In this document: in pieces, positions 43,552 to 50,070 of the stretch
Layout: every line of letters starts with the position of its first letter
Position numbering within the stretch: position 1 is the first letter of the stretch
NCBI GenBank assembly: GCA_018884025.1
Contig: JAHLFB010000245.1
Location: 1 to 50,070 of the forward strand
DNA length: 50,070 nucleotides
From: Candidatus Phocaeicola faecipullorum
GTDB lineage: Bacteria; Bacteroidota; Bacteroidia; Bacteroidales; Bacteroidaceae
Direction: 5' to 3'
Translations under genes and position numbers: made by a program
Notes under the pieces: model-generated
Told to the model about the DNA's origin: nothing
The model's database searches: none
The model's input: the letters and a program-made list of their open reading frames with translations, nothing else

Positions 43552-44619
43552 ATGGCACTCGAATTAGAACCTATCAGACTGGAAGGCGTATCAGAAGAAC
43601 GTCCATTGATCATAGCAGGACCTTGCAGCGCAGAAACAGAAGAACAAGTAATGACAACTGCAAAACAGTTGGCCGACAACGGAACAAAAATCTTCCGCGC
43701 AGGTATATGGAAACCACGTACCAAACCGGGAGGCTTCGAAGGTGTAGGAGTTGACGGTCTGGCATGGCTGAAGGAAGTAAAGAAAGAAACCGGAATGTAC
43801 GTTGCCACAGAAGTTGCGACAGCAAAGCACGTTTACGAATGTCTTAAAGCGGGGATAGATATATTGTGGATAGGTGCACGTACCACAGCCAATCCGTTTG
43901 CAGTGCAGGAAATAGCAGACGCTTTGAAGGGAGTTGACATACCTGTATATGTAAAGAACCCTGTAAACCCAGATCTGGAGTTATGGATCGGAGCAATGGA
44001 AAGAATAAACAATGCAGGAATCAAAAGATTAGGTGCCATTCACCGTGGCTTCTCATCATACGACAAGAAGATTTACCGTAATCTTCCACAATGGCATATT
44101 CCTATCGAACTGAGAAGACGTATTCCTAACCTACCTATCCTGTGCGACCCAAGCCACATCGGCGGCAAACGCGAACTTATCGCATCACTATGCCAGCAGG
44201 CCATGGACCTCGGTTTCGACGGACTGATAGTGGAATCACACTGTAATCCTGACTGTGCATGGAGCGACGCTTCTCAGCAGGTGACACCGGATATCCTTAA
44301 CTATATTCTTAACCTGTTGGTTATCCGTAAGGAACACCAGTCAACAGAAAGCCTTAGCGAGCTGAGACGTCAGATTGACGAATGCGACAACGAGCTGATG
44401 GAGATTATGGCAAAACGTATGCGTGTGTGCCGTGAAATCGGAACATTCAAGAAAGAACACAATATGACTATCCTCCAGACAGGACGTTACAATGAAATTC
44501 TTGACAAGCGTGGAGCACAAGGAACACTGTGCGGTATGGATTCTGAATTTGTAAAACATGTATTCGAAGCCATACACGAAGAAAGCGTACGTCAGCAGAT
44601 GGAAATAATAAATAAGTAA
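43552..44619 (+). CDS. Bifunctional DAHP synthase / chorismate mutase
   Basis: A protein of 355 residues. Residues 1-260 are a type I-beta (KDO8P-like) DAHP synthase: LIIAGPCSAETEEQV, KIFRAGIWKPRTKPGGFEGV, DILWIGARTTANPFAVQEI, LPILCDPSHIGGKRELIA and a final VESHCNPDCAWSDA. Residues about 270-355 form an AroQ chorismate mutase helix bundle (LSELRRQIDECDNELMEIMA, KRMRVCREIGTFKKEH). It joins PEP and erythrose-4-phosphate at the head of the shikimate pathway and later turns chorismate into prephenate. The mutase part often also acts as the feedback domain. Its place between the aminotransferase and tyrA gene supports a Phe/Tyr operon. Confidence 0.95.
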   Translation: MALELEPIRLEGVSEERPLIIAGPCSAETEEQVMTTAKQLADNGTKIFRAGIWKPRTKPGGFEGVGVDGLAWLKEVKKETGMYVATEVATAKHVYECLKAGIDILWIGARTTANPFAVQEIADALKGVDIPVYVKNPVNPDLELWIGAMERINNAGIKRLGAIHRGFSSYDKKIYRNLPQWHIPIELRRRIPNLPILCDPSHIGGKRELIASLCQQAMDLGFDGLIVESHCNPDCAWSDASQQVTPDILNYILNLLVIRKEHQSTESLSELRRQIDECDNELMEIMAKRMRVCREIGTFKKEHNMTILQTGRYNEILDKRGAQGTLCGMDSEFVKHVFEAIHEESVRQQMEIINK

Positions 44620-44627
44620 GTTTATTG

Positions 44628-44715
44628 GTTTTTAAGTTTGTTAGTTTGTTATCATCCTACGACTTAAAAACTCAACAACTTAAAACTTAAAGACTCAACA
44701 ACTTAAAAACTTAAA
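44628..44715 (+). repeat. Short tandem repeats and long hairpin before tyrA
   Basis: Two copies of a 22-23-base unit beginning ACTCAACAACTTAAAA stand at 44670-44691 and 44693-44715. The upstream GTTTTTAAGTTTGTTAG (44628-44644) is nearly complementary to CTCAACAACTTAAAAAC (44694-44710), so the RNA can fold across the 98-base gap. Confidence 0.7.
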
Positions 44716-44717
44716 AG

Positions 44718-45491
44718 ATGCGTATATTAATATTGGGAGCCGGAAAAATGGGCTCCTTCTTTACCGATGTATTGAGTTTCGACCACGAAGTGGCAGTTTA
44801 CGACATAAAGCCTCAGAACCTGCGCTTCATGTACAACTGCCAGCGCTTTACTTCACTGGATGAAATCAAGGATTTCAGACCTGAACTTGTAATAAATGCC
44901 GCAACAGTGAAATACACTCTCGACGCATTCCGCCAGGTACTGCCGGTAATCCCGCAGGATTGTATCATAAGCGACATTGCATCAGTAAAGACCGGTCTTC
45001 AAGAATTCTACGACAACAGCGGCTTCAGATATGTATCAACCCACCCTATGTTCGGTCCTACATTTGCCAACCTCGACCAGCTGAGTACAGAGAATGCCAT
45101 AATAATAAAGGAAGGCGACTGTCTGGGCAAAGTATTCTTCAAAGACCTGTATCAAAGATTAGGACTTAACATATTCGAATATACATTCGATGAACATGAC
45201 GATACTGTAGCATATTCACTGTCAATACCGTTCGTTTCTACATTCGTGTTTGCCGCAGTGATGAAACATCAGGACGCACCCGGTACAACATTCAAACGCC
45301 ACATGGCAATAGCCAAGGGAGTTTTGAATGAAGACGATTATCTGCTTCAGGAAATCCTGTTCAACCCACGTACCCCGAAACAGGTGGAAGGAATACGTAC
45401 CGAACTGAACGAACTTCTTGACATAATAAGCCGTAAGGATGCCGACGGCATGCATGCCTATCTTAGCAAGATTCGGAACAATATAAAATAA
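44718..45491 (+). CDS. tyrA: Prephenate dehydrogenase
   Basis: A protein of 257 residues. The Rossmann fold opens MRILILGAGKMGSFF (GxGxxG) with DIKP after strand 2, a beta-sheet core through VINAATVKYTLDAF, and the family's catalytic region SDIASVKTGL then VSTHPMFGPTFANL (His with the Ser/Thr pocket). The helical dimer domain follows. It oxidises prephenate (or arogenate) to 4-hydroxyphenylpyruvate (or Tyr) with NAD. It is the last gene of the operon, 98 bp after the DAHP synthase gene. It has no ACT domain and ends before a good terminator. Confidence 0.93.
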   Translation: MRILILGAGKMGSFFTDVLSFDHEVAVYDIKPQNLRFMYNCQRFTSLDEIKDFRPELVINAATVKYTLDAFRQVLPVIPQDCIISDIASVKTGLQEFYDNSGFRYVSTHPMFGPTFANLDQLSTENAIIIKEGDCLGKVFFKDLYQRLGLNIFEYTFDEHDDTVAYSLSIPFVSTFVFAAVMKHQDAPGTTFKRHMAIAKGVLNEDDYLLQEILFNPRTPKQVEGIRTELNELLDIISRKDADGMHAYLSKIRNNIK

Positions 45492-45506
45492 TAGTATCAT
45501 ATAAAA

Positions 45507-45552
45507 ACAGGCTGTTACATTGAGAGACTCACGTAACAGCCTGTATTTTTTA
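45507..45552. terminator. Terminator of tyrA, copy 1 of a duplicated hairpin
   Basis: ACAGGCTGTTAC (45507-45518) pairs with GTAACAGCCTGT (45533-45544), with an inner TGAG-AGA-CTCA stem. T-runs lie on both sides on the respective strands. It is almost identical to 46269-46306. Confidence 0.92.
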
Positions 45553-45561
45553 TATACAATA

Positions 45562-45852
45562 TTATATCTGAACTTCTATTTTCAATTTTCCTCCCAATCC
45601 TTTTTCTACTATATCATAAAGAGTCTTAAGAGTAATATTTCCACCGTCATTCTCTACTTTTGATATAAAAGACCGTTTTTTATCAATACGATCCGCCAAT
45701 TCAGACTGTGTTAATTTCATTTTCTCTCTTGCTTCACGAATTTTTATCCCTATACGCAAAGCTTCAAGTTCTCTTTCAAGATTATCACGTTCCGGAGTTC
45801 CTTTTTCCCCATAATAGCGCTCTTTAATCTGATCAAGTGATGTTGTATTCAT
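45562..45852 (-). CDS. Antitoxin of a HigBA-like pair, XRE-type helix-turn-helix protein
   Basis: A protein of 96 residues. The N-terminal 35 residues are charged helices (YYGEKGTPERDNLERELEAL); the rest is a Cro/CI helix-turn-helix: IREAREKMKLTQSELADRID, KKRSFISKVENDGGNITLKT, LYDIVEKGLGGKLKIEV. It should bind and neutralise the toxin and repress the pair's promoter. The ATG overlaps the toxin stop by four bases (ATGA). The toxin-before-antitoxin order is that of HigBA-type systems. Its own end is 10 bp from the hairpin at 45507-45552, which can serve it as a terminator on the minus strand. Confidence 0.9.
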   Translation of the reverse strand: MNTTSLDQIKERYYGEKGTPERDNLERELEALRIGIKIREAREKMKLTQSELADRIDKKRSFISKVENDGGNITLKTLYDIVEKGLGGKLKIEVQI

Positions 45853-46205
45853 TTTCCTGCCTCCTTTTCTTTTTCAATATAATATTCGGACATAAGACGT
45901 ACAGCCTTTTCTATCTCTCCCTTAGGCGTCTTTTGAGTCTTTTTCTGGAAGCCACTTAATAAAACGACCAGCTTAGAACCATCAAAGAAACAGAATATCC
46001 TAAAGATATTATTCCCTAACTGTACACGTATCTCGAACAGCCCGTCAGTACCTTCAATATATTTCAAATACGTAGAAGGTATTCTTTCTATCTGTTCAAT
46101 GATATCAAGTATCTTGATTATCTTTGTCCTAACCTTTAAAGGTTGCTCCCTAAAGAAATCTTCAAAATACGATTTATACGTGATGACTTGTCTTATCTTG
46201 TCCAT
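45849..46205 (-). CDS. RelE/ParE (Gp49-like) toxin of a HigBA-like pair
   Basis: A protein of 118 residues from ATG 46205 (MDKIRQVITYKSYFEDFF); the longer upstream frame crosses the promoter and is rejected. The core REQPLKVRTKIIKILDIIEQ, STYLKYIEGTDGLFEIRVQL, NIFRIFCFFDGSKLVVLLSG and FQKKTQKTPKGEIEKAVRLM is typical of the phage-derived Gp49-like/HigB family. Arg in FEIRVQ and in FRIF and the Lys-rich end are consistent with mRNA cleavage on the ribosome. The predicted transcript start is at or next to the ATG, so the mRNA may be leaderless. The pair is flanked by two copies of the same terminator, which suggests insertion. Confidence 0.9.
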   Translation of the reverse strand: MDKIRQVITYKSYFEDFFREQPLKVRTKIIKILDIIEQIERIPSTYLKYIEGTDGLFEIRVQLGNNIFRIFCFFDGSKLVVLLSGFQKKTQKTPKGEIEKAVRLMSEYYIEKEKEAGK

Positions 46206-46209
46206 AGCA

Positions 46210-46240
46210 CAAAGGTAATTTATAAATGACATTTATGCAA
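46210..46240 (-). promoter_or_regulatory. Promoter of the toxin-antitoxin pair
   Basis: On the minus strand TTG (complement of 46238-46240), 20 bp, TACCTTTG (complement of 46210-46217). The -7 box ends five bases before the toxin ATG. Confidence 0.7.
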
Positions 46241-46262
46241 GAAAAAGAGGGACTAATATAAT

Positions 46263-46306
46263 AAAAAAGCAGGCTGCTACATTGAGAAACTCACGTAACA
46301 GCCTGC
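46263..46306. terminator. Terminator of the flavodiiron gene, copy 2 of the duplicated hairpin
   Basis: GCAGGCTGCTAC (46269-46280) pairs with GTAACAGCCTGC (46295-46306); read on the minus strand it is followed by six T. The body of the hairpin differs from copy 1 at only a few positions. Confidence 0.9.
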
Positions 46307-46332
46307 TTTCTTATTATATCAATAAAGCCCGA

Positions 46333-47523
46333 TTACTTTCTGTCAGCTTTCAGACGGTCAGCCATAGCTTTGGCAAGTTCTTTAGCCTGAGCATAGTTGT
46401 CCTGCTTCATAGCCTGCTTCATTTCTACAGGGTTGCCAACAACCTCGAACTTCAGCTTTTCAGTGTATTCGCCAATCTTCTTCACTGCGGCACTAGCCCA
46501 AGTATATGAGCCGAAGTAACCCATAACACGGTTCTTCACTTCGCGGGCAGCTATCTTGCTCAACAATGATTCCATTTCAGGATAAAGATTCATGTTGTAT
46601 GTAGTACATCCCACGATAAGACCTTTGTACTTGAACACATCAGCCAGAATATATGAATGGTGAGTGTGAGATACATTGTGCATGATGATATTCTTGATAC
46701 CCTGACGGCTCAGTTCTTCAGCTATAACTTCAGCCAGTTCTTCAGTGTTGCCGTACATTGTTCCGTATGCTATCACAACACCTTCTTCAGCTTCGTAGCG
46801 GCTCATCTTGTCGTACATATCGATAACCTGAGGAATCTTTTCTTCCCAAACAGGGCCGTGAGTAGAACAGATTGTGTTGATTTTCAATCCGCCAAGTTTC
46901 TGCAAAGCCTTCTGTACAGGATTTCCAAACTTACCTACGATGTTAGCATAGTAACGGCGCATTTCGTTCCAATAGATATCAGTATTTATATTCTTGTCGA
47001 TGCATCCGCCGTTCAAGGCTCCGAAACATCCGAAAGCGTCTCCCGCAAACAGGATTCCATCTGTTTCATCGTATGTAACCATTGTTTCCGGCCAGTGAAC
47101 CATAGGAACCAGATAGAAACGGAGGTTGTGATAACCAAGTTTCAGGAAATCGCCGTCGTTTACTACATAGCGATCGCCAGTCACACCATAATATCCTTCC
47201 ACCATCTCGAAAGTCTTCTTGTTTCCTACAAGAACGATTTCAGGATAATACTGTTTGATAAGAGCGATAGAGCCTGAGTGGTCAGGTTCCATGTGGTTTA
47301 TAATAAGATAGTTGATTTTACGGTCGCCTATAATGCTACGGATTTTCTTCAGATATACTTCAAAGAAAGCAACATCCACAGTATCCACCAATGCCACCAT
47401 CTCATCATCTGCTATCAGATAAGAGTTGTATGACACACCGTATGGCAACGGCCAAAGATTTTCGAACAAAGCCTTGGTGCGGTCGTTCACACCTACATAA
47501 TGTACTTTACCTTTTATTTCCAT
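46333..47523 (-). CDS. fprA: A-type flavoprotein (flavodiiron protein, FprA family)
   Basis: A protein of 396 residues. The N-terminal metallo-beta-lactamase-like domain has the diiron ligands HMEPDHSGS (His77, Glu79, Asp81, His82), a further His in MVHWPET and Asp in LFAGDAFG, with His in CSTHGPVW. The flavodoxin domain starts near residue 250 (IAYGTMYGNTEELAEVIAEE). These enzymes reduce O2 or NO to water or N2O and protect anaerobes. It is cytosolic. The gene is monocistronic, ending at the hairpin copy 2. A start at ATG 47523 (MEIKGKVHYVGVNDRTKALF) fits the family. No rubredoxin gene is nearby. Confidence 0.95.
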   Translation of the reverse strand: MEIKGKVHYVGVNDRTKALFENLWPLPYGVSYNSYLIADDEMVALVDTVDVAFFEVYLKKIRSIIGDRKINYLIINHMEPDHSGSIALIKQYYPEIVLVGNKKTFEMVEGYYGVTGDRYVVNDGDFLKLGYHNLRFYLVPMVHWPETMVTYDETDGILFAGDAFGCFGALNGGCIDKNINTDIYWNEMRRYYANIVGKFGNPVQKALQKLGGLKINTICSTHGPVWEEKIPQVIDMYDKMSRYEAEEGVVIAYGTMYGNTEELAEVIAEELSRQGIKNIIMHNVSHTHHSYILADVFKYKGLIVGCTTYNMNLYPEMESLLSKIAAREVKNRVMGYFGSYTWASAAVKKIGEYTEKLKFEVVGNPVEMKQAMKQDNYAQAKELAKAMADRLKADRK

Positions 47524-47554
47524 TTTTATTATGAATTTGTAAATTATATATTGA

Positions 47555-48472
47555 CTATTTTTTACCCTGATAAGAATCTCTCTCCTGCATTCTTTTCTTC
47601 AGTTTCGCTGTAAACTCATGGTTCTTTAAACCCCAGTCAGGAGCTATCAGCAATTCACGGGGCGACTGAGATATAAATCTTTCCAATACAAGCTCCGGAC
47701 GCAGATGTTCTATATAGTCAAGAACCAGATCAATATATTCATCTGCGGTATATAAATGAAAATCGCCTGGTGATTCCTCATATTCACGAGCCATCCTTGT
47801 ACCTTTTATCAACTGCAGCTGATGCATCTTCAGCGTAGTAAGCGGCAATGATGATATATCCTTAGCCTGACGTATAATCATTTCACGGTTCTCGCCCGGC
47901 AATCCTAGAATAACATGTCCTCCTGTCATTATACCTCTGGCAACAGTACGTTTTACCGCATCAACCGTACATGCAAAGTCATGCCCACGGTTTATACGCT
48001 CCAGTGTAACATCATTCGTACTTTCTATACCATACTCTACCAGCAGAAAAGTCCTGCTGTTGAGTTCTTCCAGATAATCCAAAAGAGAATCCGGCATACA
48101 GTCCGGACGTGTACCTATAACCAGCCCCACTACTCCATCAACAGAGAGTGCTTCTTCATACATCCCCTTAAGCTTCTCAAGCTCGGCGTATGTATTGGTA
48201 TAGGCCTGGAAGTAAGCAAGATATTTCATTTCGGGATACTTTCTTGAGAAAAACTCCTTTCCTTCTTCAAGCTGCTGTCTCACAGACTTCTCAGTCCGGC
48301 AATACTCCGGATTAAATGTCTGGTTGTTACAATAAGTACATCCTCCATATCCCTTGCTGCCGTCACGGTTAGGACATGTAAAGCCCGCATTGACTGAAAT
48401 TTTCTGAACTTTAAACGGAAAGTGTTTCGCCAGAAAACATCCAAAATCATTATATCTTATCTTATTATCCAT
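47555..48472 (-). CDS. TIGR01212-type radical SAM protein
   Basis: About 305 residues from ATG 48472 (MDNKIRYNDFGCFLAKHFPF); an in-frame ATG at 48493 lies inside the -7 box and is excluded. The iron-sulfur/SAM site is spaced as in the TIGR01212 family: CPNRDGSKGYGGCTYC (Cys33, Cys45, Cys48), then YLAYFQAYTNTYA, VGLVIGTRPDC, VEYGIESTNDVTL and HVILGLPGE. The reaction of this widespread family (YhcC in E. coli) is not established. It is cytosolic and monocistronic with a good promoter. A final KKRMQERDSYQGKK tail is basic. Confidence 0.93.
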   Translation of the reverse strand: MDNKIRYNDFGCFLAKHFPFKVQKISVNAGFTCPNRDGSKGYGGCTYCNNQTFNPEYCRTEKSVRQQLEEGKEFFSRKYPEMKYLAYFQAYTNTYAELEKLKGMYEEALSVDGVVGLVIGTRPDCMPDSLLDYLEELNSRTFLLVEYGIESTNDVTLERINRGHDFACTVDAVKRTVARGIMTGGHVILGLPGENREMIIRQAKDISSLPLTTLKMHQLQLIKGTRMAREYEESPGDFHLYTADEYIDLVLDYIEHLRPELVLERFISQSPRELLIAPDWGLKNHEFTAKLKKRMQERDSYQGKK

Positions 48473-48490
48473 CTGAATATAAATACGATG

Positions 48491-48521
48491 CAAAGATAAT
48501 ATTTTTCCGCCGAAACGACAA
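48491..48521 (-). promoter_or_regulatory. Promoter of the radical SAM gene
   Basis: On the minus strand TTG (complement of 48519-48521), 20 bp, TATCTTTG (complement of 48491-48498), about 19 nt before the ATG at 48472. Confidence 0.75.
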
Positions 48522-49343
48522 TAAATGAAAAAACAGAATTTTATATGTCATTTAAAGGAATATGCCATACTAAAAAAGATTTTTACTGTATTGTTTTTTA
48601 CATCACAGACTTTCCTGTTTTATAACGTACATCCTCTATTTGAACTACCGGGAAAGACTATTTAGTTATCAGGAAAAACTCGGTAACCAGATAGTAAAAA
48701 AGTCCACTTTACATTTTGACATTTTGTTTTTATAACATTCCAAGATTTAAATATTCCGAGCAAATATATTATCCATCCACAAAAATTGAAGCCATGAGAA
48801 CAAAACAGAAAACAAATAGATACAATTACAAGCACAAAACATTCGTAATCACAAAATAAAGCCATTTACACAAACAAAAAGAACAAACAACACAACATAT
48901 TCCTTTCATTTTAACACAACAAAGCACAATAAAAGTACAACTAATCTGGCTCAAAATTCACACTCTGAGATTGCCAAAACAAAAATGTTTTGACATCTTT
49001 TTGAAACGTCTAAACGTTTTAGATCAAATAACGGGGAAAAATTTTTTTTCTTCTAGATAAAAAATTCTTTTTACTGGAGGAGTTTGTGTTAATACGACCA
49101 TAAGATTTTGCATATCAGCGAAATATGGTTTATAAATTCAAAAGTAAAAAGAAACCACAGTTAACATTTACCTCCTAAAAGAATATTTCTCACAAACAGC
49201 AAAGTTACGTAACACTAAGAAAAGAAAGCATTTTAATAGACAAAAAGACTTTTACCTTTCAAAATAACAAACACTAAGATGTTTGATACCCCGGTTTCGC
49301 ACCTGAACTACAGAATGGAAACCGGGTTAAACTAATAAATATA
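48522..49343. other. Gene-free AT-rich stretch of about 820 bp
   Basis: No frame here looks coding: the longest frames are low-complexity and lack family motifs. The region is rich in A-tracts and CAAA/ACAAA runs on the plus strand (48780-48930). A possible weak stem is AAACG-TCTA-AACGTTTTAG near 49003-49022. A small RNA cannot be ruled out, but I see no specific signature. Confidence 0.5.
49290..49326. repeat. Inverted repeat after the HIT gene
   Basis: CCCGGTTTC (49290-49298) and GAAACCGGG (49318-49326) are perfect arms with a 19-base loop. There is no long T-run on either side; it may be a terminator for the HIT gene or the end of an RNA. Confidence 0.6.
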
Positions 49344-49769
49344 TTAAAGTTCTTTCTTTATCTTCTCAATCATCGAAGCATACTCTTCGTCCGACAAATA
49401 TACTTCCTTAGGATTCATGCGGAACACACCACCAAAATCAGGACCATCAACATATTTGGGCACAAGATGGAAATGCAAATGCTCCAGAGTATCGGAATAT
49501 GCGCCGTAATTTATCTTGGCAGGGCTGAATACCTTCTGCATCACACGTGTAACACGAGTCACATCTGCCATGAAAGCGTTTCTTTCTTCGTCACTCAAAA
49601 GGTTAATATCATCCACATGTCCGTTATATGCCACAAGACAACGTCCTCTGTAAGTCTGTTCCTTAAAAAGGAAAACACGTGACACACTCAGTTTCGCTAT
49701 TTCAATCATTAAACTGTGCAATGTATCGTTATTCTGACAATACAGGCACTCCATAGGATTAGTTTTCAT
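49344..49769 (-). CDS. HIT family hydrolase
   Basis: A protein of 141 residues. It opens with a CxxC pair (CLYCQNND) as in zinc-bearing HIT proteins and ends with the histidine triad HLHFHLVPK (His97, His99, His101) followed by YVDGPDFGGVF. HIT proteins hydrolyse or transfer nucleotides from adenosine phosphoramidates, dinucleotides or sugar nucleotides; the substrate here is unknown. It is cytosolic. A promoter lies upstream at 49802-49830 with a 33-nt leader. It stands alone. Confidence 0.93.
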   Translation of the reverse strand: MKTNPMECLYCQNNDTLHSLMIEIAKLSVSRVFLFKEQTYRGRCLVAYNGHVDDINLLSDEERNAFMADVTRVTRVMQKVFSPAKINYGAYSDTLEHLHFHLVPKYVDGPDFGGVFRMNPKEVYLSDEEYASMIEKIKKEL

Positions 49770-49801
49770 TTTTCACCGTATCTTTAACATTAATAGATAT
49801 A

Positions 49802-49830
49802 CAAAAGTACACTTTTTCAACATATTACAA
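49802..49830 (-). promoter_or_regulatory. Promoter of the HIT gene
   Basis: On the minus strand TTG (complement of 49828-49830), 18 bp, TACTTTTG (complement of 49802-49809). Confidence 0.6.
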
Positions 49831-49968
49831 ACCTCTAAAACAAAATTTAAAACTGTTTGAAAAGCTTTTGCAAAAGGTTTTAAAACTTTAAGATTTATAG
49901 TATTTTCAATTATCCGAACAAAGGGAATAACAAAATAAACCCACCGTCAAGTTAGAAGTACAACTCCG

Positions 49969-50023
49969 CCACCGCCTTCCTCCGTCCTTGGAGCGTAGCG
50001 GAAAGGGCGGAGGAAGGCGGTGG
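49969..50023. repeat. GC-rich 16-bp perfect inverted repeat at the right edge
   Basis: CCACCGCCTTCCTCCG (49969-49984) and CGGAGGAAGGCGGTGG (50008-50023) are perfect arms around a 23-base loop. A second small stem GCCGG/CCGGC follows (50026-50046). It contrasts with AT-rich flanks. 49770-50070 shows no coding frame. It may belong to an RNA gene or intergenic repeat that runs beyond the window. Confidence 0.75.
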
Positions 50024-50070
50024 TAGCCGGGCTTCGGGTCATCCGGCAATACAAAATAAAAAAGGGAGAC

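Noticed and set aside
48794-48859. Plus-strand frame of 21 codons starting ATGAGAACAAAACAG
   Set aside because: Composition is explained by the A-rich background; no promoter, motif or terminator supports it.
48662-48865. Minus-strand frame of 67 codons in the gene-free stretch
   Set aside because: Low-complexity, Cys/Phe-rich translation of A-rich DNA with no start context or homology signature.
49290-50046. RNase P RNA, tmRNA or SRP RNA near the right edge
   Set aside because: None of their conserved core sequences could be matched; only generic hairpins are seen.

Overview
The window is bacterial and almost certainly from a Bacteroidales genome close to Bacteroides or Phocaeicola. Evidence: the Bacteroidetes promoter type (TTG, about 18-20 bp, TAnnTTTG) recurs in front of many genes; there are a DUF4876 lipoprotein with a TonB-dependent receptor, a type IX secretion (T9SS) sorting domain, a FeoA-FeoB fusion, a DUF5112/DUF5113-type giant sensor kinase and a histone H1-like peptide; and Shine-Dalgarno sequences are not evident.

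Layout. 1-1184: end of an aquaporin gene and an AraC regulator. 1185-11150: a visibly AT-richer block, five genes on the minus strand in one probable operon (DUF4876 lipoprotein, TonB-dependent receptor, DUF6850 barrel, subtilisin-like protease, PorV/PorQ-like barrel). Repeats of the AraC gene's 3' end bracket this block, so it looks like an acquired island inserted between araC and its former convergent neighbour, the DUF308 gene. The protease is cut by a single in-frame TAG just before its C-terminal modules. 11210-18700: DUF308 membrane protein, then a plus-strand iron/heme group (porin, imelysin, di-heme oxidoreductase, ResB and CcsA cytochrome c maturation), with an array of four palindromes at exactly 22-bp spacing before resB. 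18851-26620: purT, PspC-PadR, GNAT, DUF4301, a RelA-type (p)ppGpp synthetase with a damaged hydrolase site, DUF1573. 26688-35580: thioredoxin-like lipoprotein, an operon of giant kinase, response regulator and half-length AbgT-like protein, histone H1-like gene, tilS. 35711-38928: feoAB, its Cys-rich partner, and a tRNA-Cys, tRNA-Cys, tRNA-Lys operon. 38996-41186: TPR protein and a MalY/PatB aminotransferase. 41286-45491: aromatic amino acid operon (pheA, aminotransferase, DAHP synthase-chorismate mutase, tyrA) preceded by a Phe/Tyr leader peptide and a complete transcription attenuator. 45507-46306: a HigBA-like toxin-antitoxin pair sitting between two nearly identical terminator hairpins. 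46333-49769: flavodiiron protein, TIGR01212-type radical SAM protein, a long gene-free AT-rich stretch, and a HIT protein. The window ends in a GC-rich hairpin.

How it fits together. The attenuator lets scarcity of charged tRNA-Phe/Tyr switch on the operon leading from chorismate precursors to Phe and Tyr. The imelysin, di-heme, ResB/CcsA group and feoAB both handle iron or heme. The island genes look like a surface protease with its own outer-membrane parts. Two separate insertions (the island and the toxin-antitoxin pair) appear to have landed at the shared terminator of a convergent gene pair. The strongest candidates for undescribed biology are the aromatic attenuator, the repeat-bounded protease/TonB island, the tandem kinase with complementary defects, and the 22-bp palindrome array.
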